A stretch of 64,000 nucleotides of DNA from Apteryx mantelli (GCF_036417845.1 NC_089994.1:10806001-10870000), one strand, 5' to 3'; numbered from the stretch's first letter, positions 1-14,800 are shown. Numbers and translations are program-made. Notes: generated by a model not told the origin, from the letters alone.

Positions 1-3000
1 CTTAATCTCTCTCATCACAGCATACTTATACTAAGCTGCCTTGCTTCCACCACACCTCTAGCTCATAAATTCAAGCAATGAAAGGGTGTTAGATGTATTC
101 TCCCAGCTTGTGGTTGGGGAGTACAGTAAGCCAAACCCATACAAGTCCTCCTCCCCAGTAGCTGGGATCACCTCAGGTTTGTCTGAATTAATCTTCTGAT
201 AATTTGAATTTATTTAAAAAGCCTTATCTCAGCCATGCTGTAGGACCAGGCCACCTCACCTTTCCGCAGCCCTGGTGGATTCGTGCGTATATTGACAAGG
301 ATAAAGGCAGTGAAGAAAATACTGGAGAAGAATGGCCTTAAGGCAGGGAGAAGATATCCCTGCTGTCCTGAGCATTTTCCCCTCAGAGAGGAATGGGCTC
401 TGTCAAGTGCAATTCTGTCTGGCCAGCAAAAACTCGGGTTACGGTTTGCTGAGAGGTCTGGAAGATCATCAGGGTCACTAATGGTATAAAATCCAAATGA
501 ACTGTGCTCTTCATTAATCAAGGAAATGTGACTCTGGTGAACTCAAGATGAGGGGTTGTGTCTCCCTTGCTTTTATCACTCCCTCAATAGATGTGGCATT
601 AATTTACTAATTCTGATGTTTACAAATTAGAAGCATACGTCTGCATTCCATGCAGTGTCTTTGAAAAATGCTCAGAAAAACTCAGCTTGTGTAGCATGTG
701 TGCCCCTGTCAGACACTATGAAGTACCTTTTGACCTCCTTGGGCACCTTGCTGGGTGATTATTGCTGGGAACAGTGTATGTGGGGGTTCGGACTGATGGC
801 GATGCAGCCACATGCAGTGAGCACTCAGCTGTGTTATGAATTACCGGTTAGCACTGCATCTTCTGGAGGTAATTCTCCAATTGCCCATTTAGCTAGGTTT
901 CTGCAGCTTGATAGTTCCCCTGTGTGAATTTTGGAACAGGCTGGAAGTCATTGGGCTGCGGCAGTGCAGAGATGCTGGTGGCCAGCCATATCCAGACAGA
1001 GCTGCAAAGGAAGGTTACTAGGCAGCAGTTCCTTCTTTTTCTAACCAAGTGTATTTAAAACTGATCTAGTGTGAGAGGACGCTAGTGTATCTCCTGCTAC
1101 CCTTATTCTGTAGGCAGTGACCGTTGTCTGTCCTCTTCTGTTGTGACCGAGAGGCCACTGCTATACTCACCTCTCCATTAACCACTGCAAAAAATGGGGT
1201 TTGGTTCTAGCTACTCAGCATGGTCCTCCTTGGTGTGTATTTGGGAAGTCCTGGGTTATAATCATCCTTGCCTCGTCCAGCTTGCTTGGTATTCCAGGCT
1301 TTGCAAGTCTAGGGCTGAGGAAGCAAACCCAAGAGCTTCACGTAAGGGGATTTGTCTCTGGATCTGTGCTCTCACTGACTAATCCATATTCCCAGTCCAT
1401 TCTGATTTGCACATGTGCCAGCAGCTGGCTCCTTTCCGTGATACACCAGAGACTTTACTGCTGCTCAGGATGATTCTGCTTTCAGGAGCTTGAAGTGCCA
1501 CAAAATCCTACTGTCTCACTTTAATATGAATGTTATTCTTCTCCTAATATAAAAATGTTATTGTCTACTCTGAAACCTAGCCTATAAATAGCCTAGAATC
1601 AATGTGCAATAGATGCCTTCAATCTGGGTGTAAATAAAAAGCTGGGCATTTTAAGTAATGCTACACTTTTATAGCACAGTACTTTACAAGTATGTCAAAA
1701 CAAAAACTCTGCCATAGGCTTTCACATACTTCAGTAACTGCTAACCAGGTTCAGGTAGATCCTTAATTCACGGTAGGGCAGTGCAGAATTCAAAGCTTTG
1801 GGTATAGAAGGGTTTTGCTGTTTTGCTCTGTATTTGTGCATGAACCCTGCCCATGTCTGCCCAAGCCCTACCACTCTAAGCAACTGAAAGCAGTTTCCGG
1901 CAGTAACCTATGACTTTGCTGCTTTTATGGGCGATCTACCAGGTTTCTGGGCTTCCAGATGCTACAGTGCGTGCAGAGAGCATCTCTGCAAGGCACGTGT
2001 GTTGAGTCCAGCGTGTTCCCGGCCTGTGTGCCGGCTGCGTGTGACACGAAATCCTGCTGCATGTGTAGCTTGTAATAGTATGTCCTGCCCACCAGTCGCA
2101 GAGTCACTCTGTGCACGTGGACTAGGTCTGGGGTGGCTGGACAGCCTCTGAACTTGTGGATGATGACACGTACGGTTATCCCTGTGGTCATCTTGCTCAG
2201 GACTGGTTATTGGCACTCTTGTTACTCCCTGTTTCTCCCACATCAACTCAGATGGCGATGGTGTCTTTTCTTAGATATTTGGAGAATGACTGTTTAAAGA
2301 GGGGGGAAGGGAACATGCTCCAGAGCTTCCAAACAGCTACATGAAAAGGGCAGAGCGTATTTTACTTGGTGGTGGTGATGTATAGCCCAGATAAGACTTT
2401 CCACCAAGGACCACTATTTCTCAAGTTGACTTTTTAATTGATTTAGCTCCTCTGATCTGTACTTTGCCAGATGTGAATCACTAGCCTTTGGACTGAGTCC
2501 AGAGTGTAATGGAAAGTTCACTGAAACCCCATCAGCTCTTGTTAAACCTGAGCAAATTTCAGCCCAGCACATTTCTTCTGAATAATTAAACACGGTTAAG
2601 CAGGAGATGGATTTGAACCTCTAGCTCTAGTGTTCAGCTATATTTCATTAGGAAGGGGCTTGAGAAATTCATGCTACCCTTTTTTATCCTCTTGTGATGG
2701 ATAACTGCAGCTGGCAACCCAGGGTGGATGTTTTTGTAGCTCCCACTCATTGCTAGCTTGAGCTGCTCCATGTGGCACTCAGCTCTATCAGGTTCTGTTT
2801 TTCAGTGGTAAATTCTCTTGTATCTACTTCTCCTCTTCTACTACCCCCATTTTTATGTAACATTGAGTTGTTATAGTTTACTTTGATGTCACCTTTCATC
2901 AGTACCACTGCTGTACTCACAGTGCGGGTGTAGTGCTATGGCAACAATATATTATCCGCAATCTTGCCAATGAGTAAGATATGGTGCAGAAATCAGTTGA

Positions 3001-6000
3001 TATATCAAAGTCTGATCTGGCAGAGCTGAGCAAAGAATGAGGCTATCCTGAATCGTCTGCTGTTTTCACAAGACCTGCCTTTCACGTTGGTTATGACACG
3101 CAGATACATTCTCTGCTTGCATTTCCCAGCGATGCCTTTTAAAAGCTATGGATGACTTAGCACCTTGGAAAATATTTTTAGATGTACAATAATCTCGAAG
3201 CTCTCTTCACTAGTGACCAAAAATGGGAAATGATCATTTTTTTCCCTGTTACTATTCCACAAAGGTGCTTTTCTGTCATTTCTGGGTAGGAGAGCGCATA
3301 TAAATGGAAAAAAATCTCTCCCAGACTGAGATATAGGAGAAACGTTTTAGACATCCACCGCTAAAGCTGAGAGAGCTCTGCTGTCCTCCCTTCCGTGGTG
3401 TGGGCTGGGAGATGTACAGTGAGGCTTTGGCTAGAAACTCTTGGAGAGGTTTCAAAGAAGGACAGACTGGTAGAGAATTAAGGACACAGTTTGAAAGTTT
3501 TCAGTGAAATTAGTACCATGATTAGTCAAAATATGTTTGCTTGTTGGCCCCTTTTATCTAATCAGTCTTGCTGAGCTGCTTCTACTTGTACACACTGAAC
3601 CAGCTATTTCATATTACTGATTTATCACCCTAATAGTGGGAGAAGTTGATTAGAAGGAAGGGATGCTGCCTTTGCTGTGTTATAAATCCATGCCCTGTGA
3701 TCTGTGCAGAAATAAATTGTTTCACTGTGTATCAGCCATCTGTTTGAGTCCGAGGGGAAGGAGGCATGGTAATCTCAGATCAAATGTTAGGCGCAGCTGA
3801 GCAGTCAAATAGGCAATCGCAGAGTGTTCTGGGTAGGTGTGGATGGGTATCCCAAGTCTGGGTGCCTCTCTGCACTTCTGAGACTCCCACATCTTCTCTG
3901 TGCTCTGCAGAAGCAGGTTTCACCGATTCTAGTTTCTGTTAGAAACAGGAGGGTTGTAGCCTACTGCTCTAATGTGTTCTGCACCCATCTCCGGCCTCCC
4001 AGCACCCAGCGTCCAGAGAGGGTCTGTGCACATACCCGTGCCTGCTTGCTGTGCTCTGAGCAAAGTGTAAAACGAACGGCTTTCCTGATGTACCGGGTAA
4101 ATCTCATGCACATCCTCACACAACTGCCCGTGAGTAGGAGCGGCAGCCCCGGTTCGAAGGAGAGGGCACCGGGTGCCCCGTGTCGGGCTCCGGGGCAGCA
4201 AACGCCAGGGCCTGACTCGGAGGCACTTTGGGAGTTGCAGAAATAAAGGTGAGCCCTTCTCTGTCGTGCACTGAGGAAGATGGTCCATCCGTAGCTGGTA
4301 GCTCGTCTGCAGAAAGAAGAACTGAAGCGGAGGGGAGGCAGATGGCTTTCGGTCACTCTGCAAGCCACTGTCAGAGCCAAGACTAAAACTTGTTCTTGAA
4401 ATCCCAGGCCCATCCTCTATAACCTGCTGTCTCTCTAAGCACACGTAAGGTTTTAATAGAAAACAACCCCTTAATTTGGAGCAAGATTTGAGAAAAATGT
4501 CCCATTCAATTACTTAATTATAGGTGAACTATAATTATAAGGTACAAACACATCTGGCTTCAAAGCACCAAGCAAAAAAGCAGAAAGGATTATTTGTTGT
4601 TTAATTTAGCAGAGGAAGGTGGCTGATGATGCATAGGTCTAGCTGACACCTAGCAAGTTATGTGATCCTATTTGTTAATCTTTTTAACTTTCCATTTTAT
4701 TAGGATAGGGTTTCAAGAGCAAATAGGATAAATGAGATTAAATCTGTCACCATGAATTACTCTGCTGTGAGTTATGAGCAGAATTAGTCTATGTCGAAGA
4801 AGTATAATTATGAGGAAAATGCTGCCTGTGTAATTGTGTGCTTATTCAGAAGAATTTGAGATCCGTAATTATCTCTAGTATGCCATGGTGGTGTGTGCTG
4901 GCTCTTAATTTTTACAGTAAACAAAACCGTTGAAGGGTTCTCACCCGGGGTAGTTACTCCCTGTAGTATAGCTGGAACCCACAGTGGTAGCAGGATCGTC
5001 CTTCAGGTCTCCTGGTTCAACCGAGGGATCTAAATTAACTTGGAGCAGAACACCCATCGTACATTTATTTTCGAAAGAAAGCCAGCACAGCTAACTGGAA
5101 CTTAAGTGTTGAGTGTGCAATGAGGAATATCGGCCGTGGGGAACAGAGAGTCTTTGGAGCTGTAAATATGCCAGGTGAGGCATGGCTAGCTGCTTATGCA
5201 AAAAGCCTGGTCCAAGGACACTGCCTTCGGCCTCTGCGATGACCGCGGTTCTGCAGGTGCTTCTGCACACGCAAAGGCTGCAGCTTTCTCTGGCAACAGT
5301 TAAGCTGTAATAGAAAGAGCAGGGGTCAGGACTGGGCATTTTCACTCCTGGATGTCAGCACACATCAGAAATGTTGGGGTTCAGTTATTATCTCAGACAA
5401 ACCTGGTGCTGACGCTCCACTAGGGGATGGTATGCGGCCCTTGACTCTACTTAATTTATTTGGTCCTATAAAATTTGTGGTGCCCCTCACGCTGTATAAA
5501 TGCACTGTGCGGGTTGAAGACATGAAGAGCAGAGCCCAGCGCAGGCAGGGTGCACGACTGAGCAGATCCTGGGCACCGTTGCCCTCGTTCTGGGCTGGAC
5601 CAGGACGGTGAGTTGGCTGCCCTGCAACGCCTCTGCTCAGCGCATGGCTGATAGCGGGTCTCGCACGCAACGAGTTAAAATTCCCAGGGGATGAGTATGC
5701 CATGAAGGCACTGAAACAGTAGCTTAAGGTTAAAGGGATGTAAAGGCAAATACAAATGTTAACACAAAATTTAGGAAAGTATATACATGGTGATGTGGAG
5801 GAATGAGAGTATATTACTCACTTGGGATCATAGTGTCTGGGAGGGAGAAGTTGCACAATTTTTCATATTTGCAAGAGACAGTTAATTTACTAACATAAGG
5901 ACCCAAGGAATAATAGCTTATGTGGGTAAAATGTTTTAAAAGTACATAGTGCTACCACAGTAGTGGTATGGTCTTGTTCTTATAAATCCTCTTGAAATTT

Positions 6001-8769
6001 TGGTTTCCCCAACCAAAGAGAGGTTTGAATCTATGCGTTATTTATCTGGATTCAGAAAAGCTTTTGTTAGGAAAAGTATCTGAACCGTTCATCTAGATTT
6101 GCACCATACATGAGCATTACTGCTGCTGGAAGGAGCTCTGCTGGAGAGAGGATATATACAAAGTAAAAAGAACCTCACTGCGGGTCCTGCTCGACTGCTT
6201 CTGCACCTTTCTCCTCAAGGCAGAAAGGATGCAGAGAATCAGAAACTAGACTTTTGCATGACGGGTTAGTAATAAAAATATCTGCCACACCTGGATTAGA
6301 GCTTCTGTTGCTTTGCCTAAAATTGTGTGTGCATTAGAGGAGAGGAATGGAGAAAAAGCATCATGTTTAGGCAATCCTGGTAGTATTTTTATTTTCCTTT
6401 TCAGACCCTCTTTACAGTTAGGGGGCAGGACTTGATCGCCACATCTGTTTTCTAGTATGAAACTCCTTTTGACCCATCTGATTTTATGCAATATTTGATG
6501 CTACATAAAAACTCTGGGAAGAAAAATAGCAGGGTGGTGAACAGACCTTCTGGCTAATATGTACAATGACTCACTCTACCCTGTATTTCAACTTCCGTGA
6601 AGTATTTTCAGATGCGCTATTTTCCCAATAAATAAGCTGTTTAATTTAGCTTATGGCTATATTTTTTCCTAGTATTTTGATATGTTTTGGGGAATATGAC
6701 AAAGTAAATCACAAATGAGCATGTTAGCAAATGCTTACATTAATCATCTGAGACAGCCTCACTTATTATAATCTTGTTCTGAGTAGCTACTTATCTGCAA
6801 GAAAGGGTTTTCTGTCCCTTGATTTGCTGACTTACTTGACTTTACTGCCAAGGAAATCTCTCCTCCATGCTTGACAAGCAATGGGTAACTTCATAATCTT
6901 TCTCTGTGTAGGTAGTTTCTTCATGGGAAGAAATGCAGTCAGTCATGCCCATGCTGAGTCTCATTTTACTACAGTTTAGAGGGAAGAACCTTTCCCCAGG
7001 TAGAATTTATTCTGTAACGGCTTAGGACTGGTCCCGGGAGAAACCCACCCTTCCTCTCACCCCGCCGGGGGTGGTAGCAAAGCTTTTTTGCTCAAGTGAG
7101 AAGACTTTGTTTTTTCTTCTCCCCTGGTCATCCTGAAGGTCTGGCCCCAGACGCAAACGTAGTGTGCTCCCAGCGTCCCGGACCCTGGGCAGGATTTGTC
7201 CATCCTTTTACTCACTCCAGCCCAGCCCGAGTGAAGCACACGCAAGAAAAGGACCTTTAGAAAGCAGGTTGGGGTAGTGCCACCCTGTGCGGCTGCCCGT
7301 TATCAGCCAAGCCGGGCAGAGCAGGGAATCGCGCGGCACTGCCGGCTCACGAAGAAATGCAGCAGGAAAACGCGGTGCCCTTCTCACGCTGGCCGCAGGA
7401 GCGTGTTTAAGCACCGTTTCAAGGTCAACAGCACCGTTCCCGGCTGCTCAAAACAGCACATCGGTAGCACAAACCGTGTGAATTAGATTTGGGAAAGGGT
7501 TTGGTTTTTTTTTTTCTTTCTCTCCACAGGCTTCGGCCTGGCAAACGAGCAGGATCAACTGTAGATGTAATGCAGGCAAAATATGGTCTGAAATATGTGG
7601 GCTGATGTATGATTTATGCTAATGGTGGCAAGGCATTGCGGTTAAGCAGCTGCCTGCACAGCAGCTCGGAGGAGTCCCCGGCTGTCGAGGCAGGTGAAAA
7701 GCTGAGGGGCCACTCGGTCAGAACAGGCTTTACTTTTTTCAAAGAGTTTCTTTGTCCCATATCTTTCCTTATTCATATTTGCAAGATTCATGCGATTGAT
7801 AGGATTTTTCCCTCCAGCAACTCTATAACAACAAACCTTTTATGCAGAACAGAGAAGCAAATTTGATCTAGGGTTTAGAGATAAGCTTTACAGAGGCTAT
7901 AAATGGTAGAATGAATAAACACTGATCTTTATTGGGTACAGACACCTGTAAGTTTACTATGGAAACTGGCTGTGCTCTGCCTCGGTCCTGCCCTCTGCTG
8001 CTGGTGGAGAGCGTTCTCTGCAGCTAGGACGGCTTCCTATAAATGGCATTTCTCCAGCCTCTTTCCAGAGTCTCCTGTTTTTCCTCCTTTACCCTTTACC
8101 TTCTGCTTCTCTCAGTTACACAAGCCATGCGGGCAGGCAGCATTTCAAGGGTTTCTGAGAAGCGTTCATGTGGCAGATGCCATCCGCTTTCTTTTTCGTA
8201 TTGCGTTGTTACATGCTGCAGAGCCAGTCCTCCTTCCGACTCGGACTTGCCCCCCGGGGAGAGCTTTTGTAGTGTTGCTTCCAGGTGTTATTCAGAGTTA
8301 AAAACATGCTGCTCGGGGCAGGCGTGATGAAAGGTGGGTGAGGTGAAGACCAGCGACTTAAGAATCCTAGTCTTAATGCCAGTGAAAATTAAAAGCAAGA
8401 CCGGCTGCGGCAGACTGATACCCCGGCTATATGCAAGGGCAACAGACAGGCAGCGACAGGATGCAGCTTGTGCACAGAGAAGCAAAATGTCAGTTTGCAA
8501 ACAAAGCTAGAGGATGGCAGAGGCCTGCGAGCCACGTGGGCGCTGCTCCTTTCTGCCCTGCGGAACAAAGCAGCTTTACAAGGGATGGATGTGACGTACT
8601 TCAGATCACTGAAAGGGGCTCTGTTGAAATTTCTCCTGTAAAGTCACAAGTTCAGCCTTGCTTCATGGCTGGTGGGGAGGAGGAGACTGCTTCTCTGTGT
8701 GAGGGTGATGGATGGGAAGATGCTACTTGACGTAGTCGAGCCCTTACCTGTAGCTTTCCTTCTCCACAG
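1..8769 (+). other. ZDHHC8 intron 1 (3' part)
   Basis: No exon was recognised here on either strand. The missing ZDHHC8 first exon should encode a short N-terminus ending in a TM stretch and Phe-Thr; I could not find it, so it probably lies upstream. The stretch holds single-copy-looking sequence, an AT-rich homeodomain-site-like cluster near 4.5-4.9 kb and a mildly CpG-rich part near 7.0-7.5 kb. Open frames of up to 171 codons (minus strand, 3929-4444) resemble nothing I know. Confidence 0.7.
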
Positions 8770-8891
8770 GTGCCCCTGGTTAACAAAAGCCATCTCCCCA
8801 GCCATCCCAGTGTACAATGGGCTCGTGTTCCTGTTCGTGCTTGCAAACTTCAGCATGGCGACTTTCATGGACCCTGGAGTTTTCCCACGAG
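8770..8891 (+). CDS. ZDHHC8: ZDHHC8 coding exon 2
   Basis: The acceptor is TTCTCCACAG and the donor is GTAACA. The exon starts with the last base of a split codon, encodes 40 residues and ends with the first base of the next codon. It covers [11 protein letters not shown], then a hydrophobic TM stretch ([15 protein letters not shown]) and the DPGVFPR motif (DPG) typical of DHHC enzymes just before the cytosolic Cys-rich loop. The split first codon requires an upstream exon, so this is not the first coding exon. Confidence 0.95.
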
Positions 8892-11800
8892 GTAACAGAG
8901 GATGGGACTGGGGAGTGCGGAGGGGGGATGAAAACCTAAGCCAAAGGAGGTGTCAGGTATCCAAATCCACTCTTTCGTACCCAGCCCCTTTTCTTCTTGT
9001 ATTCTTTCCTATAGACCTTTTTTCTTTTCACCTTGCGCTCAGCTGGCTGTAGAGGACAGTAGTGAAGTGCCAGATACCCCCATCCCTTGTCTGAGGTGGA
9101 GTTTGTTCTCCTTGCGCGTAGGCTGGCAGTCCAGGCACAGTGCTGGGCGGCGTGGTTCTCCCTGAGCAGGTCTCCTGACCGATGCGGCTGTGATTGTCAT
9201 CCCCTGTGTCAGGCTGGCACGTTGGATTTAAGTCACTGTCTTCACAATAGGTAGCTGAGCATGGTGCAGGGGGAGGCTGAACTTTCTAAAGCTGCTTTGT
9301 TAAAGCAAATCTTCCTTCCAAAAAAAGGCATAGAACAAACGCATAAGCAGTGAATTCTAAAAAAGATAATGATTAAGGCCTGCTTTAGAGTGGAGTGTCT
9401 AAAAAGTATATACGTTTAAAAAAAGATGCCTGTTTAAATTAGTGTTGATTCACAACTGATTAAATAGGATGAAGATTGCCCAGTTCTCGTAATAGGAGCC
9501 ACAGAGCAGCTATTTCTTTTAACACATCCTAATGAGAGAATTATCACCTCATTTTATCCATCTTCCAATAATCATTCACATGCAGTTTCCAGCAGAGACT
9601 GCTCTAGGCAGCCTGGCTAACCCAAAGGATCTGCGCTCTTTGCAAGCTGTCCTTTCTCACCTCTATTCAGTGAGTTCAGTACCCACTTTGAACTGCTATG
9701 GTACCTGACGAGAAACAGGTACCTGCCCTGCTGGCTTCCCTGAATAGCAAGCGCCAAGTTTCTGCAGGTAGCAGGGTCTAATGAGGAGCATCTTTCTGCC
9801 AGTCCTTTCAGCTGAAGCTTTTGAGCCCCTGATTAAGTGTTGCAGCACTCCAGTTAAGGAAATAATTTTGTGTAAAGGCAAACTGAGACAATGGCAAGAT
9901 TCAGTCATTTATGCAAGATTATGTGAGCCAGTGTTTAGGTGCTTGAAGGTCCAAATAGGTGCTACTGAGATTTTCAAAAGAGCTTACGCACTAGGGCTTT
10001 TGGCTGGATTCCTGGATTTCTTAATTTCTTCATCTCAGCAGAGATAACAGTGACTGAACAAGCTCAGGCTGTGAGATTACCAAAGGCATCAGTGTTCTTT
10101 GCCTTCAGTAGGAGGAGAGTTGGAACAACGCTGTTTCGTTTTAAAAATCTCAGTCTGCGGATCTGATATCTTTGTGCAACGTAGTTTACTCAGAACGGCG
10201 CCTGCTGCCTTCCACTTACACTGCCCTACCAGTGACTCAGGACTGAGTGTATCATAAATTCACACCTTCCTTTACGGTTCTCCAGCTTCCCCTGGCAAAC
10301 AAGCTCTTCACTTTAGCCTGTGCATTTAAAGGAGAAAAGCACAGAGAGATCAAATAGGAACCTGAAACTCCCACCGCCTTCCCTCCCTTCCTGCCTCCCT
10401 TAGCACAAGGGAGCCCGCAGCAGCGCAGGCAGAGGAGGAGTTTCCCCCAGCTTGCCCCTCTGCCGCCCCGTTCCCTTCTTCTCTGGCCTTGGCCTCATCT
10501 CTGAGCCTGGTGCATGGACCTGGCCTGGGAGAGGGCTGGAGCCGGGGAGCTGCCCTCCGCACTGAGCACGGAAAGGACGAGAACAGGGATGGAAGCCATC
10601 CTGGAAGAAAGAGATGGAGTAGGAGTTTAGATGTATGAAAGAGGCAAACTGATAAGGGAAAGAAAAGATGGAAAAGACTAAAAATACCAGTGCTGGAAGG
10701 AAAGGGGAGCAGATGTTATTGCAGATCTCAAGTGTGTATGCTAAAAAAGCCACCACCACCCAACGCCGCCTGCAGAGCTGCCAGCCCAAGGAGCCCAAAA
10801 ATTGTAGGAGTGATTTAAAATGAATATACAATGGATCTATTTGCTTTCCGTTTTTGAAATTACACATTTAGTCTTCTTGTTTTTTTTCAAGCTTTTTAGC
10901 ATGTTTCTGATGGTTACAAATTTACTTCAGAAACGATACAACAAGCAAGTGATCGTAGAAGCTGAGGCTCTCATGAAGTCACGTGATTCCAGGACTAGGA
11001 GCTTTAAGGAAGCCACCAAATGTCATAAGACTTGTGATAAAAACATGAGACTTGGCTTCCCTGTACCAGCAAACAAGAGCGTGAGAATCAGCGCAGTAAG
11101 ATATTGTCCCCTGCCAATGTATTCTTATGCTCAGATCACTGAAGGCTGGGTAATAAACAAATAAGGTGTATGACATAGTCCTATCATATAAGCTTATATG
11201 CGCTCTGGCAGGGAGAACTTAAGGTGTGGGGGGAAGTAAAACAAGCTTTTCTTTTATTACTGAAGAGGATCTGAATCAAACTCCCCAGTCCATTACTCAT
11301 TTTTGAATCCTGGCTTTGCTGGCTTTCTGAATTATCTTGCTATGAGTCAGGATTGGCTCTGTGTAAGTGAGTTGCCAATGATACACCAAAATGAATCAGA
11401 AGACAAGAAAATAGTAAGTCTCTGAAACTGGAGCTAACCTGACAAATCTGATTTGCAGTCTGGGTCAAGGTTTGCAATATTCTTTGCTGGCTAATTATAG
11501 ATACCAGCTATGAGCTGGGTTACAGTATTTTTGATGTGAACATGTTTTGTAAGAATTCTTCAATTCCTCAGCAGAGCAACTGGGAGATGCAGATTTCTTT
11601 GTAGACAAATGACACATATTCTTGACACTTCTAAGTGGATGTCAAGTGCTAGCTTTGATAATAGATAGTTTCTGCAAGATTAATGTGTCTGTATGTGAGT
11701 ATGTATATGCAAGGTACAAATTTTTGTTTGCATAGTCAGTATTTTCACAAGAGCTTAATGGTTTGGTCATTCTAGTGTTTTGCCTTTATATGTCCACACA

Positions 11801-14800
11801 AATGTATTATACAGCATTGACTAGTTTATAATGGTATTGAGGAACCTACAGATTGTATTTATAGAAGTGCCTAAGGGATTTAGAGTTAAACTTCCACTAA
11901 GAGTCTCACTGATTAGTTATGAAGGAAAATTATAGAGAATGCTGCCAGTACAGTACTCACTTTCCACACACAAACATTAATCCACAGAATACTCTTGCAA
12001 GGTAAGTACTGTAGCTGAGCCAGATCCCAAGCTCATATAAGTGAAGGGAGAAACTCCCTCTGAAGTCAATGGAAATTGGATCATTTTTGTCACTCTACCG
12101 ATACATCTTCTAGAGAAGATTTAATATAGAACTAAGTGACAGTGATTGATGCCCCACTGGGACAAAATTATCAAATTCTACCTAATGTGGAGCCAGTCAA
12201 CCAAAGCCAGCTACACTATAATGCTTAACCAGGTGTTAAATAGATGTGAACTTCTTAGATTTTCTCTGTCAGAAGGAAACAAATAAAGATTAAAACAATC
12301 TGGAATAAAAGAACTTTCAGGAACATCATTCTTTTTTTTCCTTTTCTTTCCAATAGAGAATTATATTTGTCCATTATAGACTGACTTTCATTCTATGCAT
12401 TTATCTTTAAATGGCCTCTTCTCTTAAACAGGGCAGCGCTTAGTTGAGATGACAAACCATCCACCAGGTTGTCCCTAATAAGATGACTCTGCAGTATTAT
12501 CATCCCCATCTTACTAATGGCACGCAGAGGCTAAATAACTAGCCCAGGGCCACAGAGTGAAAAAATTAGACTGTAGGATTCCCAACTCCCAGTGCTGTGC
12601 TCAGATCACTAGACCATGCTGCCTTTGAGAGAGGTGAGATCTTCCCAGTTACGTCCTGTGCCTAAAGCTAGAGCGTTCTGGGTGTGCTGTGAAGAAGTGA
12701 GCACTGGGTATGCTATAGAGATGTAAGCACTGTTGTGAGGGCTCATCACAGGCACCCGAATTGCTTCTGAATCGAATGTTTCACTGCTGCATCAGGATCC
12801 CCGAGCAGCAAGTCTGGGGCTGGCAGTAGGCTGGCACCAGAGCGTTGGGTAAATTGTCACTCAGGGTTATTGGGGTTGATGTTTGTTTTTGAGCTAACAC
12901 AATCTTCTTCTAACATCTGTTGATGTGATTCCTTTTGCCTTACATGCTGGGAGGCCACTGTTGAATTAATCCCAAATGCATGCAGCAGAACTCCTCACAA
13001 CAAGGTGCTTGGGTGATTTATGGGTTTCCACCTCCACTTTGACTCATCCGTTCCTTCCAGTTGTAAATGCTGGCTGAGATAAGACCCAAACACCCCTCAG
13101 TCAAGCCAGTGCGCTGGTGTGTAAGACTGCCTGGTGCTCCCTTGGGAGTATTGTCTCAGGTGCTAAAATGAACCCAGATCATTCAAGTGTCCTGCAGCCA
13201 GGACAACCCGTTTGGGCAGTCCATCACTTCCACTAACTTTTATTTTTGCATTGAGCAGCAGATGAAGATGAAGATAAAGATGATGACTTCCGAGCTCCAC
13301 TCTACAAGAATGTGGAGATTAAGGGAATCCAAGTACGGATGAAATGGTGTGCCACCTGCCACTTCTATCGTCCTCCACGCTGCTCTCATTGCAGTGTCTG
13401 TGACAACTGTGTTGAGGTAACGCTCCTGTCGAGTACGTGATCTGATGGCTTTTTCTGAGCGATGGGGTTGCACCTACTATTGGTTACATGCAGTTAGGTG
13501 ATTCCCCCAGTATTTTAATTCTTGAAAGTCCCCAGCTTTACCCTCATTGCTGGTTCCCTACTATTATTTACCACTTGAAATATTAGTCCTTTGTATGATG
13601 TATGTTACATGTGCAATAAAGTTTGGTGCCAGCTTTGTTGCTGGTGATAATTAGGTTAAAATCCAGGAAATCCAGGGTGGACCATACTAGCTTGTGTGCT
13701 TTATCAACTGACACAGGAACCAGTTTGTTCCAAATTAAACGATGAGCCCCAGGTGATACAAAGGTGTGTGCCCTATCTCCTTTGTAAGTTGTAATACAGA
13801 CAGTGGTGTGTGAGCTTTAGGAAGACCAAACTCAGAGTTCAGGGAGTGATTCTCAGATCAGCGGAAGGACCCAACGTCCCAGCTTAGAGCATAAACTCAT
13901 TCATGCTTCTATTTTGCTTCCTCTGAATTATGGGGCTTTCATGTTTCTTGATAGCCCAGAGGTCTTGTTGAAGCACACAGGATTTTTAAAAAATAACCCC
14001 CAAGGTGTGATTTGGGGCTATAAATATCTTCCAAACTCCTAAATACAGAGCACTGTATCCACAGTGCTGTATTGCTGGGGGGATCTTTACTTCTGAGCTA
14101 CAAATTCCACTTCTTAAGGATAATTTCTGCTGCAAGGTCTATTTTTTTTTTCCAATGGAAAGATGAAATCTTTAATATGTCTAAAATGTATTCAGCTGTG
14201 CCCTCTAAATGAAAGGAATTGCTGATCAGAAAAGCAAAAGAACAGCATCAGCTAGGATGCTGCGTACCTCATCTTTGTTCTAACCCTCTTGGCCATAAGC
14301 AAGAGAATAGTCCTAAAGAAAGCAGCACAGCTACTTGTGCGAGAAAGGCTGTCTGGGCTTGTCTTGTGCCAGTCATTTTCTCCTTTGGAGCAACATACCT
14401 ATAAGTTATAATTAGCTGGAAGCAGTGCTGGGCCTGGTAACCATCAGTAGATAGGACAAGCTTGTCCCATTGTAGAAGGCCTTAGATTGACGCTGGGTCT
14501 GAGGGACCCTGGAGGGTAAGGAGCTGCTGAGGACAGTGAGTGGAGGGGAATTGCCACAACAGCCGTTTTACTCAACTCTCTTAATTGTTGAACAGAACAG
14601 GATTTTCCATAGAAAACCTGAATCATATATTCCTAGTTTTAAACAAATGTTTTCACTAATTCTAGATTTCAAGGATTGTTTAGATGATGGCAATTCTCAG
14701 TTGTCCCATGAAATTCCTTCCTTCTGCCCTCCCCAGAGGCTCGGCATGAAAATCCGTTTTCAACAACTGAAGTTTTGCCAGAAGAAGATTGCCCAAAATT

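Larger units (their letters stand above)
8892..13258 (+). other. ZDHHC8 intron 2
   Basis: No coding sequence is recognised. It holds an old repeat piece near 9.94-10.0 kb and two MIR-like SINE fragments (about 11.97-12.09 and 12.49-12.62 kb). The rest looks like unique intron. Confidence 0.75.

Noticed and set aside
3824..4444. Overlapping frames of 140-171 codons in ZDHHC8 intron 1
   Set aside because: Three frames on two strands overlap with no recognisable family; they are chance frames in locally GC-richer DNA.
7277..7490. Mildly CpG-rich stretch considered as the missing ZDHHC8 exon 1
   Set aside because: No frame there gives the expected N-terminal TM segment ending in Phe-Thr with a correctly phased donor.
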